From NCBI RefSeq assembly GCF_000314895.2, contig NZ_CM001773.1, positions 1,849,669-1,913,668 on the forward strand: 64,000 bases of DNA, given 5' to 3'. The translations under genes and the position numbers were made by a program. How positions within the stretch are numbered: position 1 is the first letter of the stretch; every line of letters begins with the position of its first letter. The notes under the pieces were generated by a model, which worked only from the letters and a program-made list of their open reading frames with translations, was not told the DNA's origin and searched no databases. This DNA is from Providencia sneebia DSM 19967 (GTDB taxonomy: Bacteria; Pseudomonadota; Gammaproteobacteria; Enterobacterales; Enterobacteriaceae). Shown here one piece after another: positions 38,416-48,895 of this stretch.

Positions 38416-39942
38416 TTACTCCTTGATTTGATGCACGACATCAATCACTGAGCCATCGCGATAACGCACCACAGCGACAACTTTATCTGTAAACTCAATT
38501 GGATTTGGTTTACCTGTGAGCAATTCAGCTCGTTCACGCAACCAGTCAATGGATACAACCTTAATTCCTTGACTTTCCAATTGTTGTTTCAGTTCAGGGC
38601 GTGCAGGGTTAACTGCAATACCATGATCAGTGACTAAAATATCGACACTCGAACCCGGAGTGACACAGGTAATGACTTCGTCAACCAGTGTTGGAATACG
38701 GCCGCGAACTAATGGTGCTACGATGATAGACAATTTAGAGGCAACTGCGGTATCACTATGACCACCAGAAGCGCCGCGAATAACACCATCTGAACCTGTT
38801 AACACATTGACATTAAAGTTTTTATCAATTTCAAGAGCACTCAACACCACGACATCTAACATATCAACAGATGCACCTTTAGAGTCATAGCATGCATATT
38901 GATTGGCACTGATTTCAATGTGATTTGGGTTACGGGCTAATGACATAGCCGCAGCTCTATCAAAACTTTGTACATCAAGAAGTTTGCGGATAAAGCCTTT
39001 TTCATGTAAATCGACAATCGTGGATGTGATGCCGCCAAGTGCGAAATCAGCGGTAATGTCGTGACGACGCATTTTATCTTCAAGGAAACGGGTGACGGCT
39101 AAAGATGCGCCACCAGTCCCAGTTTGTAAAGAGAAACCTTCTTTGAAATAGCCTGATTTTTCAATAACATCAGCAGCAGTTCTCGCGATCAATAATTCGC
39201 GTGGGTTTGACGTCATACGGGTTGCATCAGCCCCGATTTTATCTGCATCACCAACACGTTTAACTTTAACAATATAATCGACTTCATCTTGTTTGATGCT
39301 TGCAGGATTATGCGGATAAGTGAGTAGCTCTTCCGTCAACATAACAACTTTATTTGCCGTTTCAGCATCAATTTTTGCATAACCTAAAGAACCGCAACTC
39401 GCTTCACCCGTATAGCCATTTGCATTACCAAATTCATCGCAAGCTGGAACCCCAATAAAAGCAACATCAATTTTAATTTCACCGCTGTGAATTAAATTAA
39501 CGCGTCCACCATGAGAGTGAATTTGTACAGGTTCTTCTAATTCACCACGAGAAATTGCTTCAGCAAGCGCTCCCCGGATACCTGAAGTATAAATTTTACG
39601 AACGACACCATGGCGGATATGCTCAACTAAAGGAGAGTGGCAACCACTTAATGAGCTAGATGCTAAGGTTAAATTACGGATACCCATATCAGCTATTACT
39701 TGCATAACCATATTGACGGTTAAGTCACCACCACGAAATGCGTGATGAAATGAAATGGTCATACCGTCTTTCAAGCCTGAGCGGCGAATAGCAGTTTGTA
39801 AATCGTCACAAAGTTTACGATTTCTTGGTTTTTGTACTTGTTGCTGTATTTTACCAATATCTTTAAATGGACGAGCGGACTCATCTTTTACAGGATCTAT
39901 ATAGGCTGATACGCGAGCCTGGCGCTGTGTCATATTTGTCAT
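38416..39942 (-). CDS. citF: citrate lyase alpha subunit CitF
   Basis: CitF is the acetyl-ACP:citrate transferase. The ATG at 39942 (508 aa) has GAGG upstream. Conserved stretches include GMTISFHHAFRGGDLTVNMV, EPVQIHSHGGRVNLIHSGE and EGFSLQTGTGGASLAVTRFL, and the protein ends YRDGSVIDVVHQIKE as in E. coli. Very high conservation. It follows citE by a few bases. Confidence 0.97.
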   Translation of the reverse strand: MTNMTQRQARVSAYIDPVKDESARPFKDIGKIQQQVQKPRNRKLCDDLQTAIRRSGLKDGMTISFHHAFRGGDLTVNMVMQVIADMGIRNLTLASSSLSGCHSPLVEHIRHGVVRKIYTSGIRGALAEAISRGELEEPVQIHSHGGRVNLIHSGEIKIDVAFIGVPACDEFGNANGYTGEASCGSLGYAKIDAETANKVVMLTEELLTYPHNPASIKQDEVDYIVKVKRVGDADKIGADATRMTSNPRELLIARTAADVIEKSGYFKEGFSLQTGTGGASLAVTRFLEDKMRRHDITADFALGGITSTIVDLHEKGFIRKLLDVQSFDRAAAMSLARNPNHIEISANQYACYDSKGASVDMLDVVVLSALEIDKNFNVNVLTGSDGVIRGASGGHSDTAVASKLSIIVAPLVRGRIPTLVDEVITCVTPGSSVDILVTDHGIAVNPARPELKQQLESQGIKVVSIDWLRERAELLTGKPNPIEFTDKVVAVVRYRDGSVIDVVHQIKE

Positions 39943-39952
39943 CTTCAATGCC

Positions 39953-40849
39953 TCACTCTTCCCGAATTCCAGATAATGCAGCGCGAGATAAAACTAAGCG
40001 TGCTCTATCAATCACTGGGCCATCAACCATTTTCCCATTTAAGGAAACGACGCCACGACCTTCTTGTTCTGCTGCATTCGCGGCATCAACAACGCGTTGT
40101 GCATGGTCAACTTCTTTTTGAGTTGGTGCGTATAAATTGTGTAGCAGCTCAATTTGACGAGGGTTAATCAAAGATTTGCCATCAAAACCAAGTTGTTTAA
40201 TATGAGCAGCTTCTTTTAAAAAGCCTTCTTCATTATTTGCGTCAGAATAGACGGTATCAAACGCTTGGATCCCGGCAGAGCGTGCAGCTTGTAAAATGGC
40301 GCAGCGAGCATAGAGGAGTTCAATGCCTTCTGGAGACCGCTCGGTGCGCAAATTGCGGACATAGTCCTCGGCACCTAATGCGATGCCTATTAATCTTGGG
40401 GATGAATGCGCTATATTCACCGCTTGTGTGATACCCATTGGAGATTCAATTGCTGCGAGTAATCCAGTACTACCTTCTTCTCTGCCACAACTTTTCTCAA
40501 TGCGTAAAATTTCATTTTCAATATCAATAACATCTTGTGCAGTATCTGTTTTAGGTAAGCGGACAATATCTGCACCACCGCGTACAACTGCTTCTAAATC
40601 GGCAATACCAAATTCAGAATCTAATGCATTAACGCGTACAACGGTTTCAATATCTTTATATAAAGGATGTTGCAATGCGTGATAGACCAGTCTACGTGCT
40701 GTATCTTTTTCTCTTAATGTGACGGAATCTTCTAAGTCAAACATCAAAGCATCTGCTTTATAAATAAAGGAGTTACTTAGCATCGCTGCATTTGAACCTG
40801 GTACGAATAACATACTGCGACGAGTGCGTTTTTTTCTTTCCGGTGTCAT
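39953..40849 (-). CDS. citE: citrate lyase beta subunit CitE
   Basis: CitE (298 aa from ATG 40849) is the citryl-ACP lyase, releasing oxaloacetate; it is a HpcH/HpaI-fold Mg enzyme. Motifs: [15 protein letters not shown] (~10-24), [18 protein letters not shown] (~32-49, metal site), [20 protein letters not shown] (~158-177), and [23 protein letters not shown] lies upstream, and the ATG overlaps the citD stop. Confidence 0.96.
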   Translation of the reverse strand: MTPERKKRTRRSMLFVPGSNAAMLSNSFIYKADALMFDLEDSVTLREKDTARRLVYHALQHPLYKDIETVVRVNALDSEFGIADLEAVVRGGADIVRLPKTDTAQDVIDIENEILRIEKSCGREEGSTGLLAAIESPMGITQAVNIAHSSPRLIGIALGAEDYVRNLRTERSPEGIELLYARCAILQAARSAGIQAFDTVYSDANNEEGFLKEAAHIKQLGFDGKSLINPRQIELLHNLYAPTQKEVDHAQRVVDAANAAEQEGRGVVSLNGKMVDGPVIDRARLVLSRAALSGIREE

Positions 40850-41145
40850 TATTTTTCCTCCCATGGCAGTGCTGTAATATCACAAGCACGCGCAAGCAAG
40901 GCTTCAAGACGCGCTCTGAGTACACATTCTAGTGCGCCTTTATCATCAACAATGATTTCAGCACCTTCTATTTGATACTGCTTAACCAGTTCGAGTACAA
41001 CTTGCTCTATTGCGTCACCAAATTGTTTTTCAACACTACTTGATATTTGTATTGAGACTTCTTGAGAATCTTCTAATGGTTCTATTCGAACCATGACATC
41101 ACTTGATTCAAGTGTGCCTGCCACTGCTGCATGGAGTATTTTCAT
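40849..41145 (-). CDS. citD: citrate lyase acyl carrier subunit CitD
   Basis: CitD (98 aa) carries the triphosphoribosyl-dephospho-CoA group. The attachment Ser is at residue 14 in [18 protein letters not shown], as in the family. C-terminal [12 protein letters not shown] is also conserved. It overlaps citC and citE by four and one bases. Confidence 0.95.
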   Translation of the reverse strand: MKILHAAVAGTLESSDVMVRIEPLEDSQEVSIQISSSVEKQFGDAIEQVVLELVKQYQIEGAEIIVDDKGALECVLRARLEALLARACDITALPWEEK

Positions 41146-42218
41146 AGTTCACCTGTAACTAATTCAGAATTTTCAGGGCGGTGAGAAGCCGATGAAGAAC
41201 GGGAAGCAAGCATATTTTCTAAATAGTGGAAAGTTGCTTCGGGTACAATCGGTTTGATTGCCGCGAGATCTTTTTTAGCGAGTAGCCGACGAACTTGAGA
41301 AGCGGAAACCGCTACGCCGTCGTGGACCATTCGTGGTAATTCAACTAATTCGATAGGCGGATAACTCAGTTGATCTGTTTCGAGCCAAAAGCGCATGTCT
41401 TGGTTATATTGGTTAGTGACTTTGCAAAATGGCTCAGTTCCGACGAAACGATGGGTAATTCCAAGTGCCGGAGCGATATATTGACGAAAGATTTTAATAT
41501 CAATTTCGGTATAACAATTATCAACAACTGCTTTATCTTTGATGAAATAACAAGGGAATGTTGCTCTGGAGATAATATATTCAGAGCCTTTATGAATCGT
41601 TAAATTTTCGATTCCCTTAGTGCCAGCTTCAATTAATTCAAGGCGGACACTATATGGAAAACGAGAAGTATCTTCTTTGACAACAAACAAATGCAACCAG
41701 TCGCAGGCTTTTGCGGCTTGCTCGATTAAATAGCGATGGCCAAGTGTGAATGGGTTAGCATTCATGACAATAGAACCAATTTTTTTGCCATCTTTACGTG
41801 TTGCTTTTAAACTTTTAATATAGCGCTTTAAATAACAGCAGCTATTTTCCATTAACACCATAATATTAGGAACGGTTGCTAATGTATGGAAACCACATTG
41901 CTCAAATAAACTTTCATTTTGAGTTTTAGTATAAATAAATAAATGTGTCGTATTATTTTCATAAGCTAAATTAACTAACTCAGTTGCTAATTTTAATGCA
42001 AGACCTTCACCTCTTACATCGTCGCTAATTGCCACACATTTAATAACGTTTTTTGCTAGGCCACCACATGCAATTAATTTATCATTACGTGTAATAGTAA
42101 TAAAAACGTCAATACTAGAATCAATATCGAGGTTGTTCTCTTTTAAAAACTGAGATATTTCAGCGAGTTTTCTGTTCTCATGACGTTTTACATGATTAAA
42201 CGTTATGTTTTCGAACAT
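41142..42218 (-). CDS. citC: citrate lyase acetyl ligase CitC
   Basis: CitC acetylates the prosthetic group to activate citrate lyase. Start ATG 42218 (358 aa; AGGA upstream) aligns with E. coli ([17 protein letters not shown]). The N-terminal half is GNAT-like ([20 protein letters not shown], ~61-80); the C-terminal half is nucleotidyltransferase-like with [20 protein letters not shown] (~148-167). It is the first gene of the operon, divergent from citA. Confidence 0.95.
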   Translation of the reverse strand: MFENITFNHVKRHENRKLAEISQFLKENNLDIDSSIDVFITITRNDKLIACGGLAKNVIKCVAISDDVRGEGLALKLATELVNLAYENNTTHLFIYTKTQNESLFEQCGFHTLATVPNIMVLMENSCCYLKRYIKSLKATRKDGKKIGSIVMNANPFTLGHRYLIEQAAKACDWLHLFVVKEDTSRFPYSVRLELIEAGTKGIENLTIHKGSEYIISRATFPCYFIKDKAVVDNCYTEIDIKIFRQYIAPALGITHRFVGTEPFCKVTNQYNQDMRFWLETDQLSYPPIELVELPRMVHDGVAVSASQVRRLLAKKDLAAIKPIVPEATFHYLENMLASRSSSASHRPENSELVTGEL

Positions 42219-42575
42219 ATTAGTATCCTGCATCTCATATAGAGATGTTTTTAAGTTGTTACTAATGTTAAAGTTAATTAAATAAAATTCTTATTAAATA
42301 ACAAATTAGTATTTTATTTAATTCTCCTTTTCAATACTTATATTAAAGATTATTTAATTATTATATTTGACCTGTTTCATGTTTCTATTATGAGTTTGTA
42401 TTTGTTTAATGGTTTTAAAGTTTTTAATTGTGATATATGTATTTTATCTTTTGGTTTTAATGTGTTTAATTATTAATATGTATCTTATTAGCAGACTTAA
42501 TGCGTAAAATGTGGATAATATCAGGATAATTTGGTTAACAAATTTTTTACTTTTCATGGGGTAACAGGATATAAG
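42219..42575. promoter_or_regulatory. divergent citC / citA control region
   Basis: The 357-base A+T-rich region lies between the divergent citC operon and citAB. By analogy with enteric cit loci, CitB-P binds here and activates citC transcription. No exact repeat motif or CRP box stood out by eye, so individual sites are not annotated. Confidence 0.55.
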
Positions 42576-44213
42576 ATGAAAAAAGAGTTCCAGCAATTTC
42601 CTCTAAGAAAAGGTTATCCCATCTCTTTCTCGGTACGAGTCTTCCTTCTTTTATTACTCGTATCCGTTGTTTTGACCTTAAGTTTAGGAAAATATTTTAC
42701 TGACACGGCTGAAAATCGCTTGATGGCAAACATTCGATCTCTTGCGATGAGCCAAGCTAAATTGATTGCATCAATGGATGGTGTTGTTCAATCAGTCAAA
42801 AATAAAGATATTCAAAAACTAAAAGGTATTGCGGATAAACTGAACCAAGATTCCAATTATGATTATGTGGTGATCGGGGATGAAAATTCCATGCGCTTAT
42901 ATCATCCTAATGAAGAAAAGGTTGGGATGATGATGCAATGGAATAAACCGGGAGCATTAGAACGCGGTGAAAGCTATTTTATTGGCGGTGAGGGTTCTAT
43001 TGGTAATGCGATGCGTGCAAAAACGCCTATTTTTGATGAAACAGGCAAAATAATTGGTGTCGTCTCTATTGGTTACCTTACTAATAAAATTGAAATGTCG
43101 CGCAGTGAGCTATTTGCGCAAACAGGGGCGACTTTCTTTGGTGTTTTAGTTATTTTATTATTGTTATCATGGGCATTTTCGCGGCTCATTCAACGCCAAA
43201 TGTTAGGCATGGAACCCGAACAAATTACGCAAATGGTCATCGTTCAAAAGGGGATTTTTGAAGCCGTTTTTGAAGGTATAATAGCCGTGGATTGTAATGG
43301 AAAAATTATAAGCATTAACCATAATGCCCGTAAAATGCTTGCATTGGCTGAACGTTCAAACCAATTAATTGGTCAATCAGTCGTTGATTTAATTTCGCCA
43401 AATCACTTTTTCACTGATGATCTAGCAATTACCCAACATGATGTCATTTGCTCTTTCAATGGGCTAAATGTCATTGCTAACCGAGTTGCATTGTTTGACG
43501 ACAAATATTTGTTGGGTGCTGTTATTAGCTTTCGTAGCCAAAATGATATTGAATCACTGAATTCTCAATTGACACAAGTTCGTCAATACGTCGAAAATTT
43601 ACGAACTTTGCGTCATGAACATCTTAATTGGATGTCTACATTAAGTGGACTTCTCCAAATGAAAGAATACGACCAAGCTTTGGCGATGATTAAAGGAGAA
43701 TCTGAGTCACAACAACAATTAATTGATGCGCTACGGCAGCAATTTACAGATAAACAAGTAGCGGGTTTACTGTTTGGCAAATACCATAGAGCGCGTGAAC
43801 TTGGGTTACGACTAAAATTCACTGAAGGTAGTCAATTAAAACAACTACCACCACAATTGAGCAGCACTGAGTTTTGTGCAATTTTAGGCAATCTTCTTGA
43901 TAATGCTTTTGAAGCAAGCTTACAAAAGAGTGAAGGTGATGGTTTAATTGAGCTTTATCTTTCTGATGAAAGTGATGAGTTTGTTATTGAAGTCGCTGAC
44001 CAGGGATGTGGTTTTTCTGATGAGATGAAAAACAAATGGCAGGAAAGGGGCGTGACAACAAAAAAAGATCAGTCTGATGCGCATGGCATTGGGTTATATC
44101 TTGTAGCCTCATATGTGAAGCGGTGTAATGGCGTGATTATTATTGAAGATAATCAACCACACGGTACTCTATTTTCTATTTTTATTCCAAAAGTGATGAT
44201 ACAAAATGATTAA
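42576..44213 (+). CDS. citA: citrate sensor histidine kinase CitA (DpiB)
   Basis: CitA (545 aa from ATG 42576, AGGA upstream) senses external citrate and phosphorylates CitB. TM1 is ~18-37 (SFSVRVFLLLLLVSVVLTL), then a periplasmic PAS domain (~40-165, with GVVSIGYLTNKIEMSRSELF near its end), TM2 ~180-200, and a cytoplasmic PAS domain. The dimer/phosphoacceptor region has LRTLRHEHLNWMSTLSGLL, and the ATPase domain has GNLLDNAFEASLQ and VADQGCGFSDE. The start at 42531 is a TTG and rejected. It overlaps citB. Confidence 0.94.
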   Translation: MKKEFQQFPLRKGYPISFSVRVFLLLLLVSVVLTLSLGKYFTDTAENRLMANIRSLAMSQAKLIASMDGVVQSVKNKDIQKLKGIADKLNQDSNYDYVVIGDENSMRLYHPNEEKVGMMMQWNKPGALERGESYFIGGEGSIGNAMRAKTPIFDETGKIIGVVSIGYLTNKIEMSRSELFAQTGATFFGVLVILLLLSWAFSRLIQRQMLGMEPEQITQMVIVQKGIFEAVFEGIIAVDCNGKIISINHNARKMLALAERSNQLIGQSVVDLISPNHFFTDDLAITQHDVICSFNGLNVIANRVALFDDKYLLGAVISFRSQNDIESLNSQLTQVRQYVENLRTLRHEHLNWMSTLSGLLQMKEYDQALAMIKGESESQQQLIDALRQQFTDKQVAGLLFGKYHRARELGLRLKFTEGSQLKQLPPQLSSTEFCAILGNLLDNAFEASLQKSEGDGLIELYLSDESDEFVIEVADQGCGFSDEMKNKWQERGVTTKKDQSDAHGIGLYLVASYVKRCNGVIIIEDNQPHGTLFSIFIPKVMIQND

Positions 44214-44892
44214 GATAAAAATCCTCATTGTGGAAGATGAATTACTCTTAGCAGAAATGCATGGGGAGTATATTAAATCTTATCCTGCTTGCGATAAAGT
44301 CTGGGTTGCAGGCGATCTTGCTCAAGCCCGCAAAATGATTGAATATATGAAGCCAGATTTAATTCTGCTTGATAACTATTTACCTGATGGTAAAGGTATT
44401 GATTTAGTTCATGAGCTGATTTCAGAAAAAAATACCGCAGATATTGTCTTTACAACAGCGGCTAGCGATATGGAAACAGTCTCAGAAGCGATCCGTTTAG
44501 GTGTTTTTGATTATCTTGTTAAACCCATTGCTTATGAACGTTTAGGGCAAACATTAGACCGCTATATTCAACGTAAAACGGTGTTACAGGCGAATGAAAG
44601 CACAAGTCAAAGTCAAATTGATGATATGTTTAACACTTATGCGCGTGGTGAAGTAAAAGAAGAACTCCCCACGGGTATTGATACCTTAACGCTTGAAAAG
44701 GTGCTTTCGTTATTTGCACAACCCAATGCAGAATATACAGCTGAAACCATTGCTGAGACAATCAAACTGAGCCGCACGACAGCTCGCCGTTATCTTGAAT
44801 ATTGTTTAGCACAGCATCGAATTGAAGCTGAAATTGCTTACGGCAAAGTAGGGCGCCCACAAAGAATATATCGTGCGGTTAAAAAAACGTAA
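44206..44892 (+). CDS. citB: citrate response regulator CitB (DpiA)
   Basis: CitB (228 aa) is the response regulator of the pair. The receiver has the acidic pair ED at 10-11, phosphoacceptor Asp 56 in LILLDNYLPDGKG, Thr in VFTTAASDME, and Lys in FDYLVKPIAYERL. The C-terminal domain has the CitB-type HTH, IAETIKLSRTTARRYLEYCL (~185-204). It overlaps citA by eight bases. Confidence 0.95.
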   Translation: MIKIKILIVEDELLLAEMHGEYIKSYPACDKVWVAGDLAQARKMIEYMKPDLILLDNYLPDGKGIDLVHELISEKNTADIVFTTAASDMETVSEAIRLGVFDYLVKPIAYERLGQTLDRYIQRKTVLQANESTSQSQIDDMFNTYARGEVKEELPTGIDTLTLEKVLSLFAQPNAEYTAETIAETIKLSRTTARRYLEYCLAQHRIEAEIAYGKVGRPQRIYRAVKKT

Positions 44893-45038
44893 CTATGAAG
44901 GGCTATTTACTTTCATGAAATGCTTTTTATTTTACGTGATAAATGAAAAGCAACCATAAATCGTAAATGGCCCATTGTAATAATTGGCTTAATATGACTA
45001 TTGTAATTTAATTAAGCCTACGTTATTCAGTGTGTTAA

Positions 45039-46070
45039 TTATTGCTTTGTATTATTCTCTAGGATCTGCACTTTCTTTTTAGCTCGCTCATGGCCTTGTG
45101 TAGCAGCTAATTTATACCATTTCAATGCTTGTTTATCACTTTGTGTTACACCCATGCCGTATTGATAACAAGCTCCACTTGCATATTGTGCATCAGGGCT
45201 ACCGTGTTGTGCGGCACTGATAAACCAACGGCAAGCTGTCGCTTGATCAGCAGGTATTCCGTCACCTCGGGCATATATCAGTGCAAGATTAAATTGTGCA
45301 GATATTTCACCTTGTTCGGCAGAAAGTGTGAGCCATTTTATTGCGGTTTGAACATCTTTTTTGCCACCTTGTCCATGCAGATATAACATACCCAAACTAT
45401 TTTGAGCCGGCGAGAATCCTAATTGGGCTGAACGAGAAAAATATTGGTAAGCTTGCTGATAATTAACCTCATCATACATGCCTGTGGCGGCTTGATATCC
45501 CAATAAATAAAGGGCTTGTGGATTGTTGTTTTCAGCTAATGATAAATAAATTTTTTGCGCTTTTTGTTGATCTTTTTTAGTTGTAATCCCTTTTTCATAC
45601 CAATAAGCAAGCATTAGCTCTGCGGGCTGAAAATGTTGTGCGGCAGCTTTTTCTAACCAATCTTGAGCTTGTTGCTCATTTTTGGTTAAAAGATTATTAA
45701 TTCCTGACAAAGTATATTCAGCCATATTCATTTGACCGAGTGGGTCACCTGCATCTGCGGCTTGTTTCATCCAGTACAACATTTGTGCATTATCTTTTTT
45801 CACACCATGACCTTGCTGGTATAAAAGTGCAAGATTAATTTGTGCTTTAGTAAATCCCTTTTCAGCCGCTTGCTGATACCACTTAACCGCCTCAGTCATC
45901 TTATTTTCAGACTGATATAGCATTGCGAGATTAAACTGAGCTTCTGTCTGCCCCGATTCTGCTTGTGTGATCCATTTTTGTTTATCTTGCTCTGTTAATG
46001 CCGTTTCAGCGTAAGAAATATGCCCAATCGCATTAATCACGATAAATAATAACAAGAGATACTTTTTCAC
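45039..46070 (-). CDS. secreted Sel1-repeat (TPR-like) protein
   Basis: The GTG at 46070 has AGGA six bases upstream and starts a Sec signal peptide (MKKYLLLLFIVINAIGHISYA), giving 343 aa; an ATG two codons before is too close to the ribosome site. The mature protein is about eight Sel1 repeats of ~36 residues, each with AQFNLALLYxxGxGVxxDxxxA-like pattern, for example AQINLALLYQQGHGVKKDN and AQNSLGMLYLHGQGGKKDV. Sel1 proteins are protein-protein adaptors in the periplasm; the partner is unknown. Confidence 0.88.
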   Translation of the reverse strand: MKKYLLLLFIVINAIGHISYAETALTEQDKQKWITQAESGQTEAQFNLAMLYQSENKMTEAVKWYQQAAEKGFTKAQINLALLYQQGHGVKKDNAQMLYWMKQAADAGDPLGQMNMAEYTLSGINNLLTKNEQQAQDWLEKAAAQHFQPAELMLAYWYEKGITTKKDQQKAQKIYLSLAENNNPQALYLLGYQAATGMYDEVNYQQAYQYFSRSAQLGFSPAQNSLGMLYLHGQGGKKDVQTAIKWLTLSAEQGEISAQFNLALIYARGDGIPADQATACRWFISAAQHGSPDAQYASGACYQYGMGVTQSDKQALKWYKLAATQGHERAKKKVQILENNTKQ

Positions 46071-46347
46071 TCGCATTCCTTTTGTGATCGCGTTTTATAA
46101 CAACTCAATATGATAAGTTAAACGTGAACATTATTTTCTGATTGAGTAACAAAAAATGTTAATTTATGCTAAAAATAGTGTTCATGAATACATTTAAATC
46201 TAAAAAATAGCTATGTTAACTTTCTTTTTATCTAAGGTAACGGGCAAACTTCATTAAAGCAATTACCAAAAATGCACTTTAGCTGTACAGTCAAATTTTG
46301 CTCATTTTTATTTAATTAGCTTATTAAAAAATAATTATAAAAAACTT

Positions 46348-46449
46348 ATGAACTTTTTCGCAGTAGGTGTAGTCTTAGTAATAAGTATATTCTTGTTTGC
46401 CTGCGTGAACATTCATATATTTACCCTCATCATTCATTTCTTTACGTGA
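46348..46449 (+). CDS. possible 33-aa hydrophobic peptide
   Basis: ATG to TGA, 33 codons, starting MNFFAVGVVLVISIFLFACV and mostly hydrophobic throughout. A single transmembrane segment would cover most of it. There is no Shine-Dalgarno sequence. It is the only ORF upstream of the orphan terminator. Small membrane proteins of this size are common in enterics but this could equally be chance. Confidence 0.2.
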   Translation: MNFFAVGVVLVISIFLFACVNIHIFTLIIHFFT

Positions 46450-46540
46450 AGTAATGCAATAATGCAACTATAGTAGTGATTGATAGTAATGATTTTTCAA
46501 GGTCATGAACTCATGAATATCCTTAAATAGAATGCATTAT

Positions 46541-46568
46541 GCCCAGTTGATTAACTGGGCTTTTTTTT
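46541..46568 (+). terminator. strong orphan rho-independent terminator
   Basis: GCCCAGTT (46541-46548), loop GATT, AACTGGGC (46553-46560), then eight T. A textbook terminator, but the nearest plus-strand gene ends 1.6 kb upstream at citB. It implies a short transcript, possibly a small RNA, begins somewhere in 46100-46500. Confidence 0.88.
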
Positions 46569-47212
46569 ATCCAAATTTTATGGGATAAGCCAAATAATTG
46601 ACTTTGTTTATCCGAAATTCGGTAATAAAAGATTAGATATTCACTTAATATGCATAGTTAATGTTCTGGCTATATTGGGATTTTAAGAGCAAATGACTCC
46701 AATAGAATATTCTGACTTTTTATTTTGTGTTTGCATAAAACACTAAATAAGTCTGTTAAATATTCAAATTATATAAAAGTAAACACAATGAATAATTTTT
46801 GATACTTATTCTTTAAAAGAAAATAATGAACTTAACATTTATATAACGTACAGATTATCTATGCAGAGTAATATTAACTGAATCTAACTAAAAAAAGGAA
46901 TGATGCCACAATATCAAACTATCCTTTTAATAATTAATACTAGCTAAATCTTTATTTTTGGTGCATAAATAGCGTATATTGCTGAAATGATTTTCGCATT
47001 ATTAACAGAATTTATACCTAATAATGCTGAATAAATAATCAATTATGCTTTAACTCTTTGAATTTTATGTTTGTGATTCGTCAATCTTACTAAGACGGTA
47101 ATATTGATTTCAAAGAAGGATGTGGTGGAAATTAAAGTTCGGTAACTCAAATTCTTACATCTGAAATAATTGAATATATAAACTTTAATTCTTGAGACTA
47201 TAACTATGCTGA

Positions 47213-47229
47213 GAGTACAAACAGTACTC
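47213..47229 (+). promoter_or_regulatory. small hairpin in dtpA leader
   Basis: GAGTAC (47213-47218), loop AAACA, GTACTC (47224-47229), 46 bases before the dtpA start. Could be a 5' UTR hairpin or an operator half-pair. Confidence 0.35.
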
Positions 47230-47274
47230 CGTTTTATGTTTTTATTTATGTACAGGTTGTCATAGAGGTAACTA

Positions 47275-48747
47275 GTGTCCGCAACTAACAACAATAAAGA
47301 GGAAGTCAGTCTTAACGCGTTTAAGCAGCCTCGCTCGTTCTATTTAATCTTTTCTATCGAACTCTGGGAACGCTTCGGTTATTACGGCCTCCAGGGGATC
47401 CTCCCAATCTATCTTAGCCAAGTTCTGGGAATGTCAGAAACAGAATCCATCACTCTGTTCTCGGCTTTCGCTGCCTTAGTTTACGGCTTTGTCGCCATCG
47501 GTGGTTGGTTAGGAGATAAAATATTAGGAACTAAACGTGTAATTGTTCTCGGCACGTTGGTTCTTATCGCAGGTTATGCTTTAGTCGCTTATTCTGATCA
47601 TGATGTTTCCTTGGTGTATGTTGGTCTTGCAACGATAGCGGTAGGTAATGGTTTGTTTAAAGCAAACCCGTCATCATTACTCTCCACTTGTTACGATAAA
47701 GATGATCCGCGTTTAGATGGTGCATTTACGATGTACTACATGGCGGTTAACATTGGTTCATTCTTCTCCATGTTAGCAACGCCTTGGTTAGCAAAACATT
47801 ACGGTTGGGATATTGCCTTCTCACTCAGCGTAGTGGGATTAGTTATTACTCTCATCAACTTCTTTATGTGTAAGCGCTGGGTTTCAAACCATGGTTCTAA
47901 ACCTGACTTTGCGCCAATGGTTATCTCAAAATTAATTGCTACACTCGTGGGTGTTGTTGCATTGGTAACCATTTCAACTTGGTTACTGCACAACATGGAT
48001 ATTGCACGTGCAGCATTGGGGATTATTTCACTCGGTATCGTTATTATCTTTATTAAAGAAACGATTGCACTAAAAGGCACTGCACGTCGTCGTATGATTG
48101 TTGCACTGATCATGATGTTAGAAGCAATAGTATTCTTTGTTCTGTATAGTCAGATGCCAACCTCATTAAATTTCTTTGCATTGCATAATGTTGAACATGA
48201 AATTTTAGGATTTAGTGTTGAACCTGCTCAATATCAAGCATTGAACCCTTTCTGGATCATTATTGGTAGTCCAATTCTTGCGGCAATCTATAACAAGATG
48301 GGCGACCATCTACCAATGCCACATAAATTTGCGATTGGTATGCTACTTTGCTCAGCAGCCTTCTTGGTCTTGCCTTTAGGTGCTAAGTTTGCAAGTGATG
48401 CAGGTATTGTTTCCGTCAGCTGGCTAGTGATTTGTTACGGTTTCCAAAGTATTGGTGAATTGATGATCTCTGGGTTAGGGTTGGCGATGGTTGCTCAGCT
48501 TGTGCCACAGCGTCTGATGGGCTTCATCATGGGGTCTTGGTTCTTAACTAACTCTGCTGCTGCCTTTATTGCTGGTTATGTTGCTTCATTAGCCGCTGTA
48601 CCGAAAGGTGATGTCATGAGTACGACAGAATCACTGGCTGTTTATAGCGATGTATTCCTAAAAATTGGTATTGTGACGGGTGTGATTGCTATTTTAATGG
48701 CTTTAACGGCACCAATGCTAAATCGCATGACATTAGAGCGCGAATAA
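47275..48747 (+). CDS. dtpA: dipeptide/tripeptide permease DtpA
   Basis: DtpA (490 aa) is a proton-coupled peptide transporter of the POT/PTR family with about 12-14 membrane helices. The ExxERFxYYG motif is [16 protein letters not shown] (~29-44); [18 protein letters not shown] (~75-92) and [16 protein letters not shown] (~152-167) are also POT signatures. Overall close to E. coli DtpA. Start is GTG 47275 with GAGG upstream. Followed by its own terminator. Confidence 0.95.
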   Translation: MSATNNNKEEVSLNAFKQPRSFYLIFSIELWERFGYYGLQGILPIYLSQVLGMSETESITLFSAFAALVYGFVAIGGWLGDKILGTKRVIVLGTLVLIAGYALVAYSDHDVSLVYVGLATIAVGNGLFKANPSSLLSTCYDKDDPRLDGAFTMYYMAVNIGSFFSMLATPWLAKHYGWDIAFSLSVVGLVITLINFFMCKRWVSNHGSKPDFAPMVISKLIATLVGVVALVTISTWLLHNMDIARAALGIISLGIVIIFIKETIALKGTARRRMIVALIMMLEAIVFFVLYSQMPTSLNFFALHNVEHEILGFSVEPAQYQALNPFWIIIGSPILAAIYNKMGDHLPMPHKFAIGMLLCSAAFLVLPLGAKFASDAGIVSVSWLVICYGFQSIGELMISGLGLAMVAQLVPQRLMGFIMGSWFLTNSAAAFIAGYVASLAAVPKGDVMSTTESLAVYSDVFLKIGIVTGVIAILMALTAPMLNRMTLERE

Positions 48748-48778
48748 TTCAGTTTGCTAGTTATAAATTTAGTGTAAA

Positions 48779-48810
48779 TAAAGCGGGAGAGTTATTTTCC
48801 CGCTTTATAT
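48779..48810 (+). terminator. terminator after dtpA
   Basis: TAAAGCGGGA (48779-48788) pairs with TCCCGCTTTA (48798-48807), followed by TATTTGG. The T run is weak, but stem and position fit. Confidence 0.75.
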
Positions 48811-48895
48811 TTGGTTCATTATTAAACTTGTGAAGTATACGCTGTGTTACCTATAAAATTTAAAACAATTAACATTACCAATATATTTTAATTTC

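Larger units (their letters stand above)
46077..47274. other. ~1.2-kb gap with orphan terminator
   Basis: No confident gene. It contains a strong terminator at 46541-46568 with no annotated gene upstream on the plus strand, a possible 33-codon ORF (46348-46449) that encodes a hydrophobic peptide but has no ribosome site, and a hairpin near dtpA (47213-47229). The rest is A+T-rich. Confidence 0.5.

Noticed and set aside
47043..47294. 83-codon minus-strand frame overlapping the dtpA start
   Set aside because: Overlaps a real gene's leader and has no recognisable features.
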